A stretch of DNA of 64,000 nt from Euglena gracilis (taxonomy: Eukaryota; Euglenida; Euglenophyceae; Euglenales), in the NCBI GenBank assembly GCA_039621445.1, contig CP154954.1:45363847-45427846 (forward strand), written 5' to 3'. The translations under genes and the position numbers were made by a program. The notes beneath the pieces are model-generated. The model had not been told where the DNA came from, searched no databases, and saw only the letters and a list, made by a program, of their open reading frames with translations. Position 1 is the stretch's first letter; every line of letters begins with the position of its first letter. Shown piece after piece: positions 1 through 11,368 of this stretch.

Positions 1-23
1 CAACCAAAGTATTTAAGCTGATC

Positions 24-1357
24 ATGCAAATTTCGCACCTGCAAGACGAGACCGACAAAGAGGCCTTCGAAGCGGCGTGGAGCAACATTTTCTTACAAGA
101 ATCGCTGACAACAGCCTTCTTGCGAGATGCCGACGCTACCGCCGTGATGGCCACGATTGGTTCAGGTCAGAAGTGGACTGGAGCAGGGTGGGATACAACC
201 CGCTGTGCCCTTGCTGTACGGAAGCTCACTGGAGTGGCTATGGTGGAGTCTACCCTACAACCATATCTGGCGGCTTACCTCTACAGCTTGGCACTCACGA
301 AGAACGTCTCGATACCGTCATTGGAGCTAAGCGACAAGGCGTCGGACGTGGCCTTCAAGCTGTACGAGAAGTGGACGACGGCGACGACGACGACGACGGC
401 GGAGATGGATCGCGACGAGGAGGCAGCGCGCGCGGCGGAGGAAGCCCAGGACTTCCCCTGGCAGACGGCCGAGGAGGCACTGCCGGGGGACCTGGACACG
501 ATATGGACACAGGTACAGTCTGGGGACTTACGATTGGATGTACGAAGTTTGCTGGAACAGATACCCACCTGGAAGACCCTGAAGCCCAAAGCGGAGGAAA
601 ACAACCACCGTCAAGACGGTAAGAGTGGGTATGACCGCACCCTGCGTGCAGTCCAGCAGAAGTTCTTGAACATACTGCGTATCTTGGCAGCGCTGCACTG
701 CACCTTACAAGGAGCCCCTGAAGACGTATTGGGTTTGAGCCAACAATTGTTCGCATACGTGGCTGCCTGTGAAGGAGACATTGTCAAGGAGAGGAAGCGG
801 AGAAGCATCCCTCAGACCATACAACCAGGAAACGGCCTGTTCACCCCTGAAGACATTAAAATGGCCAAAGCCCAAGCTGGCATCAACAAAGAGGGTATCA
901 AATCCCCCTTCCAGGGTGAGTTCCCCATGTGGCATTTTCCCACCCCCACAGGTGGAAAAGGGTGGAATGGCCAACAAATTGGCAACCGAGACCATGGCGG
1001 TCTGGCCCCAAAGGGAAAGGCAAGTCCAAAGGAGGAAAATGGTTTGCCCAACATCTTGCCAGGAAGTATTGCTCCTTCCTTTTCAGATCAGAACTCATCA
1101 AGTCCCAAGAGGACATTGTGTCCTCCAGAGCTGGGCATTGCGCCGCAAAGTCCACCAGCCCTGAGGGGCAGAAACCAAGACATCTGCAGGCTGTGGGAAG
1201 CTGCATGCTTGAGATCTGTGGAACAGATCACCGAGGTGCTGCTGCTGACAGAGGAACACTTTCTGGGAGTGCCTCTGTTTCAGAGGCTTCAGGACCAGCT
1301 GCCATGGTGGCAAAAGGTTGCCCCCCCCAGGGTGTTGCAACTCATCACACAGGACAA
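24..1357 (+). CDS. DIRS-like Gag/ORF1 protein, unit 1
   Basis: Open frame from the ATG at 24. The first ~250 residues look like a structural protein: helix-rich, with a Thr/Asp/Glu-rich acidic stretch at about residues 117-150 and a Leu-rich segment (about 210-260, containing KFLNILRILAALHCTL). After that it becomes Pro/Gly/Lys-rich, as DIRS and Ngaro ORF1 proteins often are. A segment near residues 405-440 (RLQDQLPWWQKV) matches the linker just before the RT of such elements. The frame stays open to 1955, but RT similarity switches to the +1 frame at the G5 tract near 1358, so I end the Gag call there. In unit 2 the frame opens further upstream, so the true start may lie before the window. 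Function inferred: RNA or particle binding. Confidence 0.6.
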
Positions 1358-1770
1358 AGGGGGTAACACCCCCTTGGGAGTCACCCCCCTCCCTCAGCAC
1401 ATGCTCCATACCAAAGTCAAAGGTGGAAATACAAAAGGCAAAAAGCATTTTACAGGACTATTTTCAGGCAGGAGCCATAAAACCAGTCCCCTGGGAGGGT
1501 ACCCAACACACCATCCCTTGGTTTGTAATCTCCAAAAAAGAGCCTCAGGGGGAAAAACATCGTTTAATCAGCGACTGTCGCCAACTGAACCAGCTTTTTT
1601 CCCCACACCCCTTCAAACTGGACAACATCCAGGACATCTTCAGGCACCTGAAAAGAGGACAATGGGGTGCGAAAGTAGACTTAAAGGACGCCAACTTTCA
1701 TTTCATGTTGAACCCAGCACTAAGACCCTACATGAGGATGACTCTGGAAGACACATGCTGGGAGTTCCAG
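1354..1770 (+). pseudogene. Reverse transcriptase, N-terminal half (split), unit 1
   Basis: RT fingers/palm of DIRS type. Visible motifs are PWFVISKK, RLISDCRQLNQ, the hydrophobic LDNIQDIFRHL and the first catalytic-Asp region AKVDLKDANFHF (usual DLKDAYFHL; Tyr replaced by Asn). The frame is +1 relative to Gag. The gene stops abruptly after WEFQ at 1770, where a TRIM-like element is inserted, and resumes at 3350. The split and the missing RNase H make this copy inactive. A programmed +1 shift from Gag at the AAAGGGGG tract is possible, but a simple indel is as likely. Confidence 0.8.
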
Positions 1771-2025
1771 AGTTTTCTGAGATGTCTCTTTTCTGGGAAT
1801 TCACTTGGATTTTCTGGCTTCAGCGCTTCAAATACCACTTTTTTGTAATCCTTCCGCTGGAACTTCCACCAGTAAAACCCAATGCAAGGCATCAAAAAAA
1901 AGTATTCCAAGACGTTTTGAACAAGGTATTCAGCTTATTGCCACCTACAAAGTGAAATGGCAATTTTTTCTGTGAATTAGGCTTTGCTCTTCCTAATTTT
2001 TGCTGTAGCCAGCCGCCCTCCCACA
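1771..2025. repeat. Left LTR-like repeat of TRIM, unit 1
   Basis: 255 bp, closely similar to 3090-3345: one A added in CAAAATACC and a handful of substitutions. It contains the TTTTTTCTGTGAATTA motif (about 1963-1980) also present in the LTRs of the second TRIM family at 27731-29018. Confidence 0.85.
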
Positions 2026-3089
2026 CACCCCTCCCAGGCCAATGCCGACAACCCACGAAGTTGGGCGGCTGGCATTGATCTGGGGATTTTGGTCTGGGGG
2101 TGGTTTTTTTTTCAGGGGGGGGGGGCGCTGTCGAGGAGATAATGTACAAGAAAACCGATTAAAGCGTAAAGCAGCTGCTGCCAGCAATCCCAGCCAATAC
2201 AACACAATCCATGACCCCCCCTTGCCCACTCCTGGGCCCATTTGGGACGCCATCTGAGGAACCTGTGGTTTCCCCCCAGAAACCACAAGTTATCCCAGAA
2301 GGCCCCCCAGAAGCCCAGGCTGGCTCGGGTTGCCAATTGTGAATGCCAGGGCAGGGCCCCCTTGAAGCGGCACCCACAAAATGGCAGGGCCAGCAACCAA
2401 CATTTTCAAAATCCAAAACTGACATTTAAATTCTGACAATTGATTTTGCAAATCTTTTTTTGGCATTGACATGTTGAGCTTTCTTCTGCCCAAAACTGTG
2501 TGCATTGATCCGAGCCGAATCAGGTACCATTGACTGCCCAAAGGATTTACAACACAAATGGACAATTGAAACTGAGTTGCACAGTGTGTGGTGTGGCATA
2601 AGGGGCTGCTGGGCCCAAAAATGCTAAAGCATTTGCCTCCCAACATCACAGCAGTACAGAACTTTGGGACTGGAAATGACATGTACATTTTGCCTGGTGT
2701 GTCCTGGGGCTGCTGGGCCCAAATTTGCTTTTGGAAAGTGCCTCCCAACCCAAAATGGTGTGGCAAAAGGGGCTACGTGGCCCGAACTTTCCAGCAACGG
2801 ACTCCCAACCCAAACAAAAGGCACAAACTGCAGAAAACTGTCACAGAATCTGTTCCAACTGTTTTTCAACCATCCAACACCCAGCTGCAAATTACACATC
2901 ACCAATCTGCAGCATGAACAGGGTGTCCATCAGCAGTACATACCACAGCTTACTGCAGGTTCTGGAGGTTGTTGATCTTCCTCCTGCTGCTGCTGGCAGC
3001 TCCAGCTGCATTTCACTTCTAAATGTCCTTCTTCGATGGTTCATTCACTGATACTTGAACAACATGCCTTGGCAAACCAGAATACCCTG

Positions 3090-3345
3090 AGTTTTCTGAG
3101 ATGTCTCTTTTCTGGGAATTCACTTGGATTTTCTGGCTTCAGCGCTTCAAAATACCACTTTTTTGTAATCCTTCCGCCGGAACTTCCACCAGTAAAACCC
3201 AATGCAAGGCATCAAAACAAAGTCTTCCAAGACGTTTTGAACAAGGTATTCAGCTTATTGACCACTACAAAGTGAAATGGCAATTTTTTCTGTGAATTAG
3301 GCTTTGCTCTTCCTAATTTTTGCTGTAGCCAGCCGCCCTCCCACA
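3090..3345. repeat. Right LTR-like repeat of TRIM, unit 1
   Basis: 256-bp partner of 1771-2025. It ends in CCCACA immediately before the duplicated CCAG and the resumed RT gene. Confidence 0.85.
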
Positions 3346-3349
3346 CCAG

Positions 3350-3904
3350 GCAGCTTGTTTTGGTTTAAATGTGCTGCCAGAAAAATTCATGAGTCTAATG
3401 AAATGCCTGGAAAAACGTTGGAGGGCCAAAGGCCTTTTATGTTTTGTGTACCTGGACGACATCCTCCTGATAGGAGACAGTCAGAAGCAAGTCAGCAACC
3501 ACCTGGCCATCATGCTAGCAGATTTACTGCAGGGGGGTTTCAAAATCAACAGCAAGAAATCAATCCCTCAACCCACCCAAAATCTCCCCCATTTGGGATT
3601 TCACCTCAATCTGGCACAGGTAAAATTACAGTTGGGGACAGAAAAGCTGAAAATGGTTCGGAGGGAACTGGGGAAATTAGTCACACACCAGTCCCTCAGT
3701 TGCAGGAAAATGGCCTCAATTTTGGGATGCATAAGAAGCTTCTTGGTGGGGCTGCCATTCCTCAGGGCATTCACAGACACTTTGGTAGGTTTTGTCAACC
3801 TACAAGAAAAATTTGGCTGGGATCATCAGGTTCCAATCCTGCGATTTTTCGGCCATTTTCGGGGGAAAGTGAGTGGGTGGTTGGGTGGGGGTCCCGGTCG
3901 TTAA
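3350..3904 (+). pseudogene. Reverse transcriptase, C-terminal half (split), unit 1
   Basis: Resumes the RT directly after the TRIM with residues AACFGLN, then CFVYLDDILLIGD (the catalytic YLDD box), LGFHLNLAQVKLQ and a thumb-like helical stretch ending in FGWDHQV. It stops at 3904, where DIRS-like RTs continue into the RNase H linker. Compared with the element at 45703-50323, RNase H, methyltransferase and recombinase are all missing, so the unit is 3'-deleted. Confidence 0.85.
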
Positions 3905-4429
3905 ACCCCCCCATGGTCGGCAAGCAACGGTTTGAGGCTTTTTCGTGCAGCCCTTCCAGTGAATTCTTTGTTGTTTCTCACCAGATGCTTTTTTTTTGTT
4001 TGGGAGATGTTTCAACACCAAGAGATCCCAACACCATCATCGCTTTTGTGAGAATCTCACCACTGTCCAGAAGTGTCCAACCAGTCGGGAGGGAGGTTCT
4101 TGACAATCACATAAACTTCTGCCCCTGCCACTGTTTCTGCCCACGTCATCTGTCACATGAGAAGCAGGATAGTTACTTTGCAGAAAGGTTAAAAAGACAG
4201 TATTTGTTGTTTGAGAGAAATTTGTTTTTTGAAAGAAATTGATTTTCTGCAAGCAAAACCCTCATCATCACAATTTCAGGCATTGCCCAAACTCTCGGTC
4301 TTTGGCACAATTAGGCAGAGAGAAAAACGTTTGAAATGGTTTGGACGGAATTAGTTCACTAACATATGAACCCCATTTCCAGGGAAAAGAGGCCTGCGAC
4401 TCCTGGTATATTCGGGGGGCAGTGGGCCA
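3905..4429. other. Non-coding tail of unit 1
   Basis: About 525 bases downstream of the RT with no supported gene. Sequence is moderately AT-rich with short poly-T tracts and is repeated in units 2 and 3 (8701-9225 and 13503-14030). It has no visible relation to DIRS RNase H or recombinase, so it probably derives from the deletion partner or another insertion. Confidence 0.6.
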
Positions 4430-4620
4430 AATAATTGAACTTCATCTTGTGCGGAAGCGTCCGCGGCAGACCACTGCTCAACACCTGTCCCACCCCCGGG
4501 GCCAATGGCCAAAAAGTGACCGGTTTTCCTGAGTGGCCGACCCCCCCGCCCCGGAGGGAATAAAGTGACTGACAAGTTTGGCCGAGAAAAGTGGCTGGCT
4601 GGTTTTTTCGGAGTGGAAAT
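4430..4620 (-). mobile_element. MITE-like segment related to the 62744 element
   Basis: Read on the minus strand, about 4500-4620 shares with 62780-62910 the series ACCAGCCAG, GTCAGTCACT, C/G tract, GTCGGCCACTCAG, AAAACCGGTCAC and a GGCCA motif in the same order. No terminal repeats or target duplication can be delimited here, so this is probably an incomplete member of that family. It is present in all three units. Confidence 0.5.
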
Positions 4621-4624
4621 CGGA

Positions 4625-4795
4625 CTCCGGTGAAGAATGATCCAGGAGGAAGGGACAGCGAAGGCGGAGCACAAGACAACAGTGAGGTCCTGCTCTTCTT
4701 TCCGGCTGTTGTTTGTGTTTTTTGGTGTTGGTTGTGGTGTTTCTTACTGCTTTTCTTTGCCGGAGTAGGCGGATCATAACGTCCTTTTGGCACGG
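4625..4795 (+). repeat. Single DIRS terminal repeat at the unit 1/unit 2 junction
   Basis: Contains GAGGAAGGGACAGCGAAGG, GTGAGGTCCTGCT, CCGGCTGTTGTTTGTG, TTTCTTACTGC and TTGCCGGAGTAGGCGGAT. The same series occurs at 45730-45862 (plus strand) and 50165-50323 (minus strand), the inverted terminal repeats of the DIRS-like element there. Only one copy lies between units, so adjacent units share it. The Gag frame of unit 2 opens within it (first ATG at 4713). Confidence 0.75.
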
Positions 4796-4823
4796 AGCTG
4801 CAACCAAAGTATTCAAGCTGATC

Positions 4824-6157
4824 ATGCAAATTTCGCACCTGCAAGACGAGACCGACAAAGAGGCCTTCGAAGCGGCGTGGAGCAACATTTTCTTACAAGA
4901 ATCGCTGACAACAGCCTTCTTGCGAGATGCCGACGCTACCGCCGTGATGGCCACGATTGGTTCAGGTCAGAAGTGGACTGGAGCAGGGTGGGATACAACC
5001 CGCTGTGCCCTTGCTGTACGGAAGCTCACTGGAGTGGCTATGGTGGAGTCTACCCTACAACCATATCTGGCGGCTTACCTCTACAGCTTGGCACTCACGA
5101 AGAACGTCTCGATACCGTCATTGGAGCTAAGCGACAAGGCGTCGGACGTGGCCTTCAAGCTGTACGAGAAGTGGACGACGGCGACGACGACGACGACGGC
5201 GGAGATGGATCGCGACGAGGAGGCAGCGCGCGCGGCGGAGGAAGCCCAGGACTTCCCCTGGCAGACGGCCGAGGAGGCACTGCCGGGGGACCTGGACACG
5301 ATATGGACACAGGTACAGTCTGGGGACTTACGATTGGATGTACGAAGTTTGCTGGAACAGATACCCACCTGGAAGACCCTGAAGCCCAAAGCGGAGGAAA
5401 ACAACCACCGTCAAGACGGTAAGAGTGGGTATGACCGCACCCTGCGTGCAGTCCAGCAGAAGTTCTTGAACATACTGCGTATCTTGGCAGCGCTGCACTG
5501 CACCTTACAAGGAGCCCCTGAAGACGTATTGGGTTTGAGCCAACAATTGTTCGCATACGTGGCTGCCTGTGAAGGAGACATTGTCAAGGAGAGGAAGCGG
5601 AGAAGCATCCCTCAGACCATACAACCAGGAAACGGCCTGTTCACCCCTGAAGACATTAAAATGGCCAAAGCCCAAGCTGGCATCAACAAAGAGGGTATCA
5701 AATCCCCCTTCCAGGGTGAGTTCCCCATGTGGCATTTTCCCACCCCCACAGGTGGAAAAGGGTGGAATGGCCAACAAATTGGCAACCGAGACCATGGCGG
5801 TCTGGCCCCAAAGGGAAAGGCAAGTCCAAAGGAGGAAAATGGTTTGCCCAACATCTTGCCAGGAAGTATTGCTCCTTCCTTTTCAGATCAGAACTCATCA
5901 AGTCCCAAGAGGACATTGTGTCCTCCAGAGCTGGGCATTGCGCCGCAAAGTCCACCAGCCCTGAGGGGCAGAAACCAAGACATCTGCAGGCTGTGGGAAG
6001 CTGCATGCTTGAGATCTGTGGAACAGATCACCGAGGTGCTGCTGCTGACAGAGGAACACTTTCTGGGAGTGCCTCTGTTTCAGAGGCTTCAGGACCAGCT
6101 GCCATGGTGGCAAAAGGTTGCCCCCCCCAGGGTGTTGCAACTCATCACACAGGACAA
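4824..6157 (+). CDS. DIRS-like Gag/ORF1 protein, unit 2
   Basis: Near-identical to the unit 1 protein. The frame is open from an upstream ATG at 4713, inside the terminal repeat, which would add 37 hydrophobic residues (MCFLVLVVVFLTAFLC...). I prefer the ATG at 4824 because the upstream part is repeat sequence, but it cannot be excluded as part of the protein. The frame remains open to 6755 through the RT region in the wrong frame; the Gag call is ended at the frame switch. Confidence 0.6.
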
Positions 6158-6570
6158 AGGGGGTAACACCCCCTTGGGAGTCACCCCCCTCCCTCAGCAC
6201 ATGCTCCATACCAAAGTCAAAGGTGGAAATACAAAGGGCAAAAAGCATTTTACAGGACTATTTTCAGGCAGGAGCCATAAAACCAGTCCCCTGGGAGGGT
6301 ACCCAACACACCATCCCTTGGTTTGTAATCTCCAAAAAAGAGCCTCAGGGGGAAAAACATCGTTTAATCAGCGACTGTCGCCAACTGAACCAGCTTTTTT
6401 CCCCACACCCCTTCAAACTGGACAACATCCAGGACATCTTCAGGCACCTGAAAAGAGGACAATGGGGTGCGAAAGTAGACTTAAAGGACGCCAACTTTCA
6501 TTTCATGTTGAACCCAGCACTAAGACCCTACATGAGGATGACTCTGGAAGACACATGCTGGGAGTTCCAG
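6154..6570 (+). pseudogene. Reverse transcriptase, N-terminal half (split), unit 2
   Basis: Same as unit 1: RLISDCRQLNQ and AKVDLKDANFHF are present, ending after WEFQ at 6570. The Asn replacing Tyr in the DLKDAY motif is shared with unit 1 but not unit 3, which has DLKDAYFHL, so units 1 and 2 form the closer pair for this change. Confidence 0.8.
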
Positions 6571-8141
6571 AGTTTTCTGAGATGTCTCTTTTCTGGGAAT
6601 TCACTTGGATTTTCTGGCTTCAGCGCTTCAAATACCACTTTTTTGTAATCCTTCCGCTGGAACTTCCACCAGTAAAACCCAATGGAAGGCATCAAAAAAA
6701 AGTATTCCAAGACGTTTTGAACAAGGTATTCAGCTTATTGCCACCTACAAAGTGAAATGGCAATTTTTTCTGTGAATTAGGCTTTGCTCTTCCTAATTTT
6801 TGCTGTAGCCAGCCGCCCTCCCACACACCCCTCCCAGGCCAATGCCGACAACCCACGAAGTTGGGCGGCTGGCATTGATCTGGGGATTTTGGTCTGGGGG
6901 TTTTTTTTTTCAGGGGGGGGGCGCTGTCGAGGAGATAATGTACAAGAAAACCGATTAAAGCGTAAAGCAGCTGCTGCCAGCAATCCCAGCCAATACAACA
7001 CAATCCATGACCCCCCCTTGCCCACTCCTGGGCCCATTTGGGACGCCATCTGAGGAACCTGTGGTTTCCCCCCAGAAACCACAAGTTATCCCAGAAGGCC
7101 CCCCAGAAGCCCAGGCTGGCTCGGGTTGCCAATTGTGAATGCCAGGGCAGGGCCCCCTTGAAGCGGCACCCACAAAATGGCAGGGCCAGCAACCAACATT
7201 TTCAAAATCCAAAACTGACATTTAAATTCTGACAATTGATTTTGCAAATCTTTTTTTGGCATTGACATGTTGAGCTTTCTTCTGCCCAAAACTGTGTGCA
7301 TTGATCCGAGCCGAATCAGGTACCATTGACTGCCCAAAGGATTTACAACACAAATGGACAATTGAAACTGAGTTGCACAGTGTGTGGTGTGGCATAAGGG
7401 GCTGCTGGGCCCAAAAATGCTAAAGCATTTGCCTCCCAACATCACAGCAGTACAGAACTTTGGGACTGGAAATGACATGTACATTTTGCCTGGTGTGTCC
7501 TGGGGCTGCTGGGCCCAAATTTGCTTTTGGAAAGTGCCTCCCAACCCAAAATGGTGTGGCAAAAGGGGCTACGTGGCCCGAACTTTCCAGCAACGGACTC
7601 CCAACCCAAACAAAAGGCACAAACTGCAGAAAACTGTCACAGAATCTGTTCCAACTGTTTTTCAACCATCCAACACCCAGCTGCAAATTACACATCACCA
7701 ATCTGCAGCATGAACAGGGTGTCCATCAGCAGTACATACCACAGCTTACTGCAGGTTCTGGAGGTTGTTGATCTTCCTCCTGCTGCTGCTGGCAGCTCCA
7801 GCTGCATTTCACTTCTAAATGTCCTTCTTCGATGGTTCATTCACTGATACTTGAACAACATGCCTTGGCAAACCAGAATACCCTGAGTGTTCTGAGATGT
7901 CTCTTTTCTGGGAATTCACTTGGATTTTCTGGCTTCAGCGCTTCAAAATACCACTTTTTTGTAATCCTTCCGCCGGAACTTCCACCAGTAAAACCCAATG
8001 CAAGGCATCAAAACAAAGTCTTCCAAGACGTTTTGAACAAGGTATTCAGCTTATTGACCCCTACAAAGTGAAATGGCAATTTTTTCTGTGAATTAGGCTT
8101 TGCTCTTCCTAATTTTTGCTGTAGCCAGCCGCCCTCCCACA
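6571..8141. mobile_element. TRIM-like LTR element, unit 2
   Basis: Orthologous to 1771-3345 at the same RT position, with repeats 6571-6825 and 7886-8141 and CCAG duplicated at 6567-6570 and 8142-8145. The right repeat starts AGTGTTCTGAG where other copies read AGTTTTCTGAG. This may preserve the original TG terminus. Confidence 0.8.
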
Positions 8142-8145
8142 CCAG

Positions 8146-8700
8146 GCAGCTTGTTTTGGTTTAAATGTGCTGCCAGAAAAATTCATGAGTCTAATGAAAT
8201 GCCTGGAAAAACGTTGGAGGGCCAAAGGCCTTTTATGTTTTGTGTACCTGGACGACATCCTCCTGATAGGAGACAGTCAGAAGCAAGTCAGCAACCACCT
8301 GGCCATCATGCTAGCAGATTTACTGCAGGGGGGTTTCAAAATCAACAGCAAGAAATCAATCCCTCAACCCACCCAAAATCTCCCCCATTTGGGATTTCAC
8401 CTCAATCTGGCACAGGTAAAATTACAGTTGGGGACAGAAAAGCTGAAAATGGTTCGGAGGGAACTGGGGAAATTAGTCACACACCAGTCCCTCAGTTGCA
8501 GGAAAATGGCCTCAATTTTGGGATGCATAAGAAGCTTCTTGGTGGGGCTGCCCTTCCTCAGGGCATTCACAGACACTTTGGTAGGTTTTGTCAACCTACA
8601 AGAAAAATTTGGCTGGGATCATCAGGTTCCAATCCTGCGATTTTTCGGCCATTTTCGGGGGAAAGTGAGTGGGTGGTTGGGTGGGGGTCCCGGTCGTTAA
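8146..8700 (+). pseudogene. Reverse transcriptase, C-terminal half (split), unit 2
   Basis: Matches 3350-3904 with the same YLDD box and the same stop before RNase H. One substitution gives LPFLR in place of LPFLR-flanking I/L variants in unit 1 DNA. Inactive for the same reasons as unit 1. Confidence 0.85.
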
Positions 8701-9422
8701 ACCCCCCCATGGTCGGCAAGCAACGGTTTGAGGCTTTTTCGTGCAGCCCTTCCAGTGAATTCTTTGTTGTTTCTCACCAGATGCTTTTTTTTTGTTTGGG
8801 AGATGTTTCAACACCAAGAGATCCCAACACCATCATCGCTTTTGTGAGAATCTCACCACTGTCCAGAAGTGTCCAACCAGTCGGGAGGGAGGTTCTTGAC
8901 AATCACATAAACTTCTGCCCCTGCCACTGTTTCTGCCCACGTCATCTGTCACATGAGAAGCAGGATAGTTACTTTGCAGAAAGGTTAAAAAGACAGTATT
9001 TGTTGTTTGAGAGAAATTTGTTTTTTGAAAGAAATTCATTTTCTGCAAGCAAAACCCTCATCATCACAATTTCAGGCATTGCCCAAACTCTCGGTCTTTG
9101 GCACAATTAGGCAGAGAGAAAAACGTTTGAAATGGTTTGGACGGAATTAGTTCACTAACATATGAACCCCATTTCCAGGGAAAAGAGGCCTGCGACTCCT
9201 GGTATATTCGGGGGGCAGTGGCCAAATAATTGAACTTCATCTTCTTGTGCGGAAGCGTCCGCGGCAGACCACTGCTCAACACCTGTCCCACCCCCGGGGC
9301 CAATGGCCAAAAAGTGACCGGTTTTCCTGAGTGGCCGACCCCCCCGCCCCGGAGGGAATAAAGTGACTGACAAGTTTGGCCGAGAAAAGTGGCTGGCTGG
9401 TTTTTTCGGAGTGGAAATCGGA
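8701..9422. other. Non-coding tail and MITE-like segment, unit 2
   Basis: Copy of 3905-4624 in unit 1, with a 3-bp CTT gain near 9240 (CATCTTCTTGTG) and no supported gene. Confidence 0.6.
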
Positions 9423-9593
9423 CTCCGGTGAAGAATGATCCGGGAGGAAGGGACAGCGAAGGCGGAGCACAAGACAACAGTGAGGTCCTGCTCTTCTTTC
9501 CGGCTGTTGTTTGTGTTTTTTGGTGTTGGTTGTGGTGTTTCTTACTGCTTTTCTTTGCCGGAGTAGGCAGATCATAACGTCCTTTTGGCACGG
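9423..9593 (+). repeat. Single DIRS terminal repeat at the unit 2/unit 3 junction
   Basis: Copy of 4625-4795 with a few substitutions. Again only one copy separates two units. Confidence 0.75.
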
Positions 9594-9621
9594 AGCTGCA
9601 ACCAAAGTATTTAAGCTGATC

Positions 9622-10964
9622 ATGCAAATTTCGCACCTGCAAGACGAGACCGACAAAGAGGCCTTCGAAGCGGCGTGGAGCAACATTTTCTTACAAGAAT
9701 CGCTGACAACAGCCTTCTTGCGAGATGCCGACGCTACCGCCGTGATGGCCACGATTGGTTCAGGTCAGAAGTGGACTGGAGCAGGGTGGGATACAACCTG
9801 CTGTGCCCTTGCTGTACGGAAGCTCACTGGAGTGGCTATGGTGGAGTCTACCCTACAACCATATTGGCGGCTTACCTCTACAGCTTGGCACTCACGAAGA
9901 ACGTCTCGATACCGTCATTGGAGCTAAGCGACAAGGCGTCGGACGTGGCCTTCAAGCTGTACGAGAAGTGGACGACGGCGACGACGACGACGACGGCGGA
10001 GATGGATCGCGACGAGGAGGCAGCGCGCGCGGCGGAGGAAGCCCAGGACTTCCCCTGGCAGACGGCCGAGGAGGCACTGCCGGGGGACCTGGACACGATA
10101 TGGACACAGGTACAGTCTGGGGACTTACGATTGGATGTACGAAGTTTGCTGGAACAGATACCCACCTGGAAGACCCTGAAGCCCAAAGCGGAGGAAAACA
10201 ACCACCGTCAAGACGGTAAGAGTGGGTATGACCGCACCCTGCGTGCAGTCCAGCAGAAGTTCTTGAACATACTGCGTATCTTGGCAGCGCTGCACTGCAC
10301 CTTACAAGGAGCCCCTGAAGACGTATTGGGTTTGAGCCAACAATTATTCGCATACGTGGCTGCCTGTGAAGGAGACATTGTCAAGGAGAGGAAGCGGAGA
10401 AGCATCCCTCAGACCATACAACCAGGAAACGGCCTGTTCACCCCTGAAGACATCAAAATGGCCAAAGCCCAAGCTGGCATCAACAAAGAGGGTATCAAAT
10501 CCCCCTTCCAGGGTGAGTTCCCCATGTGGCATTTTCCCACCCCCACAGGTGGAAAAGGGTGGAATGGCCAACAAATTGGCAACCGAGACCATGGAGGTCT
10601 GACCCCAAAGGGAAAGGCAAGTCCAAAGGAGGAAAATGGTTTGCCCAACATCTTGCCAGGAAGTATTGCTCCTTCCTTTTCAGATCAGAACTCATCAAGT
10701 CCCAAGAGGACATTGTGTCCTCCAGAGCTTGGCATTGCGCCGCAAAGTCCACCAGCCCTGAGGGGCAGAAACCAAGACATCTGCAGGCTGTGGGAAGCTG
10801 CATGCTTGAGATCTGTGGAACAGATCACCGAGGTGCTGCTGCTGACAGAGGAACACTTTCTGGGAGTGCCTCTGTTTCAGAGGCTTCAGGACCAGCTGCC
10901 ATGGTGGCAAAAGGTTGCCCCCCCCAGGGTGTTGCAACTCATCACACAGGACACAAGGGGGTAA
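9622..10964 (+). pseudogene. DIRS-like Gag, frameshifted, unit 3
   Basis: Same as the other Gag copies except for a one-base deletion in ACCATATTGGCGG near 9864 (ACCATATCTGGCGG in units 1 and 2). The original frame then ends at 9927, and the remainder continues in another open frame (9675-10964), so two overlapping ORFs replace one. A base change near 10952 also creates a stop at the Gag/RT switch (10962-10964). Non-functional as Gag. Confidence 0.75.
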
Positions 10965-10965
10965 C

Positions 10966-11368
10966 CCCCCCTTGGGAGTCACCCCCCTCCCTCAGCACAT
11001 GCTCCATACCAAAGTCAAAGGTGGAAATACAAAAGGCAAAAAGCATTTTACAGGACTATTTTCAGGCAGGAGCCATAAAACCAGTCCCCTGGGAGGGTAC
11101 CCAACACACCATCCCTTGGTTTGTAATCTCCAAAAAAGAGCCTCAGGGGGAAAAACATCGTTTAATCAGCGACTGTTGCCAACTGAACCAGCATTTTTCC
11201 CCACACCCCTTCAAACTGGACAACATCCAGGTCATCTTCAGGCACCTGAAAAGAGGACAATGGGGTGCGAAAGTAGACTTAAAGGACGCCTACTTTCATT
11301 TAATGTTGAACCCAGCACTAAGACCCTGCATGAGGATGACTCTGGAAGACACATGCTGGGAGTTCCAG
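10966..11368 (+). pseudogene. Reverse transcriptase, N-terminal half (split), unit 3
   Basis: Keeps the more canonical VDLKDAYFHLML where units 1 and 2 have Asn and Phe, which suggests unit 3 is closer to the ancestor here. It has RLISDCCQLNQ (Arg to Cys) and ends after WEFQ at the TRIM insertion. Confidence 0.8.

Larger units (their letters stand above)
1771..3345. mobile_element. TRIM-like LTR element inside the RT gene, unit 1
   Basis: A 255/256-bp direct repeat (1771-2025 and 3090-3345) flanks a 1064-bp internal part with no domain I recognise. CCAG occurs at 1767-1770 and again at 3346-3349, a likely 4-bp target duplication (5 bp with one mismatch). Removing the element and one CCAG rejoins the RT frame exactly. 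One repeat copy in unit 2 starts with TG (7888) and all end in CA, so LTR identity is plausible. I see no clear primer-binding site or polypurine tract. Size and lack of genes fit a terminal-repeat retrotransposon in miniature (TRIM). The orientation is not determined. Confidence 0.8.
1..4800 (+). mobile_element. DIRS-like array unit 1
   Basis: Order in the unit: Gag-like ORF, RT palm interrupted by a TRIM-like element, RT palm/thumb, about 0.5 kb of non-coding tail, a MITE-like segment, and a terminal-repeat segment. No RNase H, methyltransferase or tyrosine recombinase domain is recognisable after the RT, so this is an internally deleted, non-autonomous derivative. Assignment to the DIRS group rests on RT similarity to the recombinase-bearing element at 45703-50323 and on the shared terminal-repeat sequence. 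Confidence 0.8.
4801..9598 (+). mobile_element. DIRS-like array unit 2
   Basis: Full middle repeat with the same parts and order as unit 1. It is 2 bp shorter than unit 1, mostly from shorter T and G tracts near 6901-6921. All breaks seen in unit 1 are present, so they predate the duplication. Confidence 0.85.

Noticed and set aside
77-622. Long open frame in the second plus-strand frame of Gag, and several minus-strand frames there
   Set aside because: They are shadows of the biased Gag sequence: no domain, and the RT continues from the first frame's linker.
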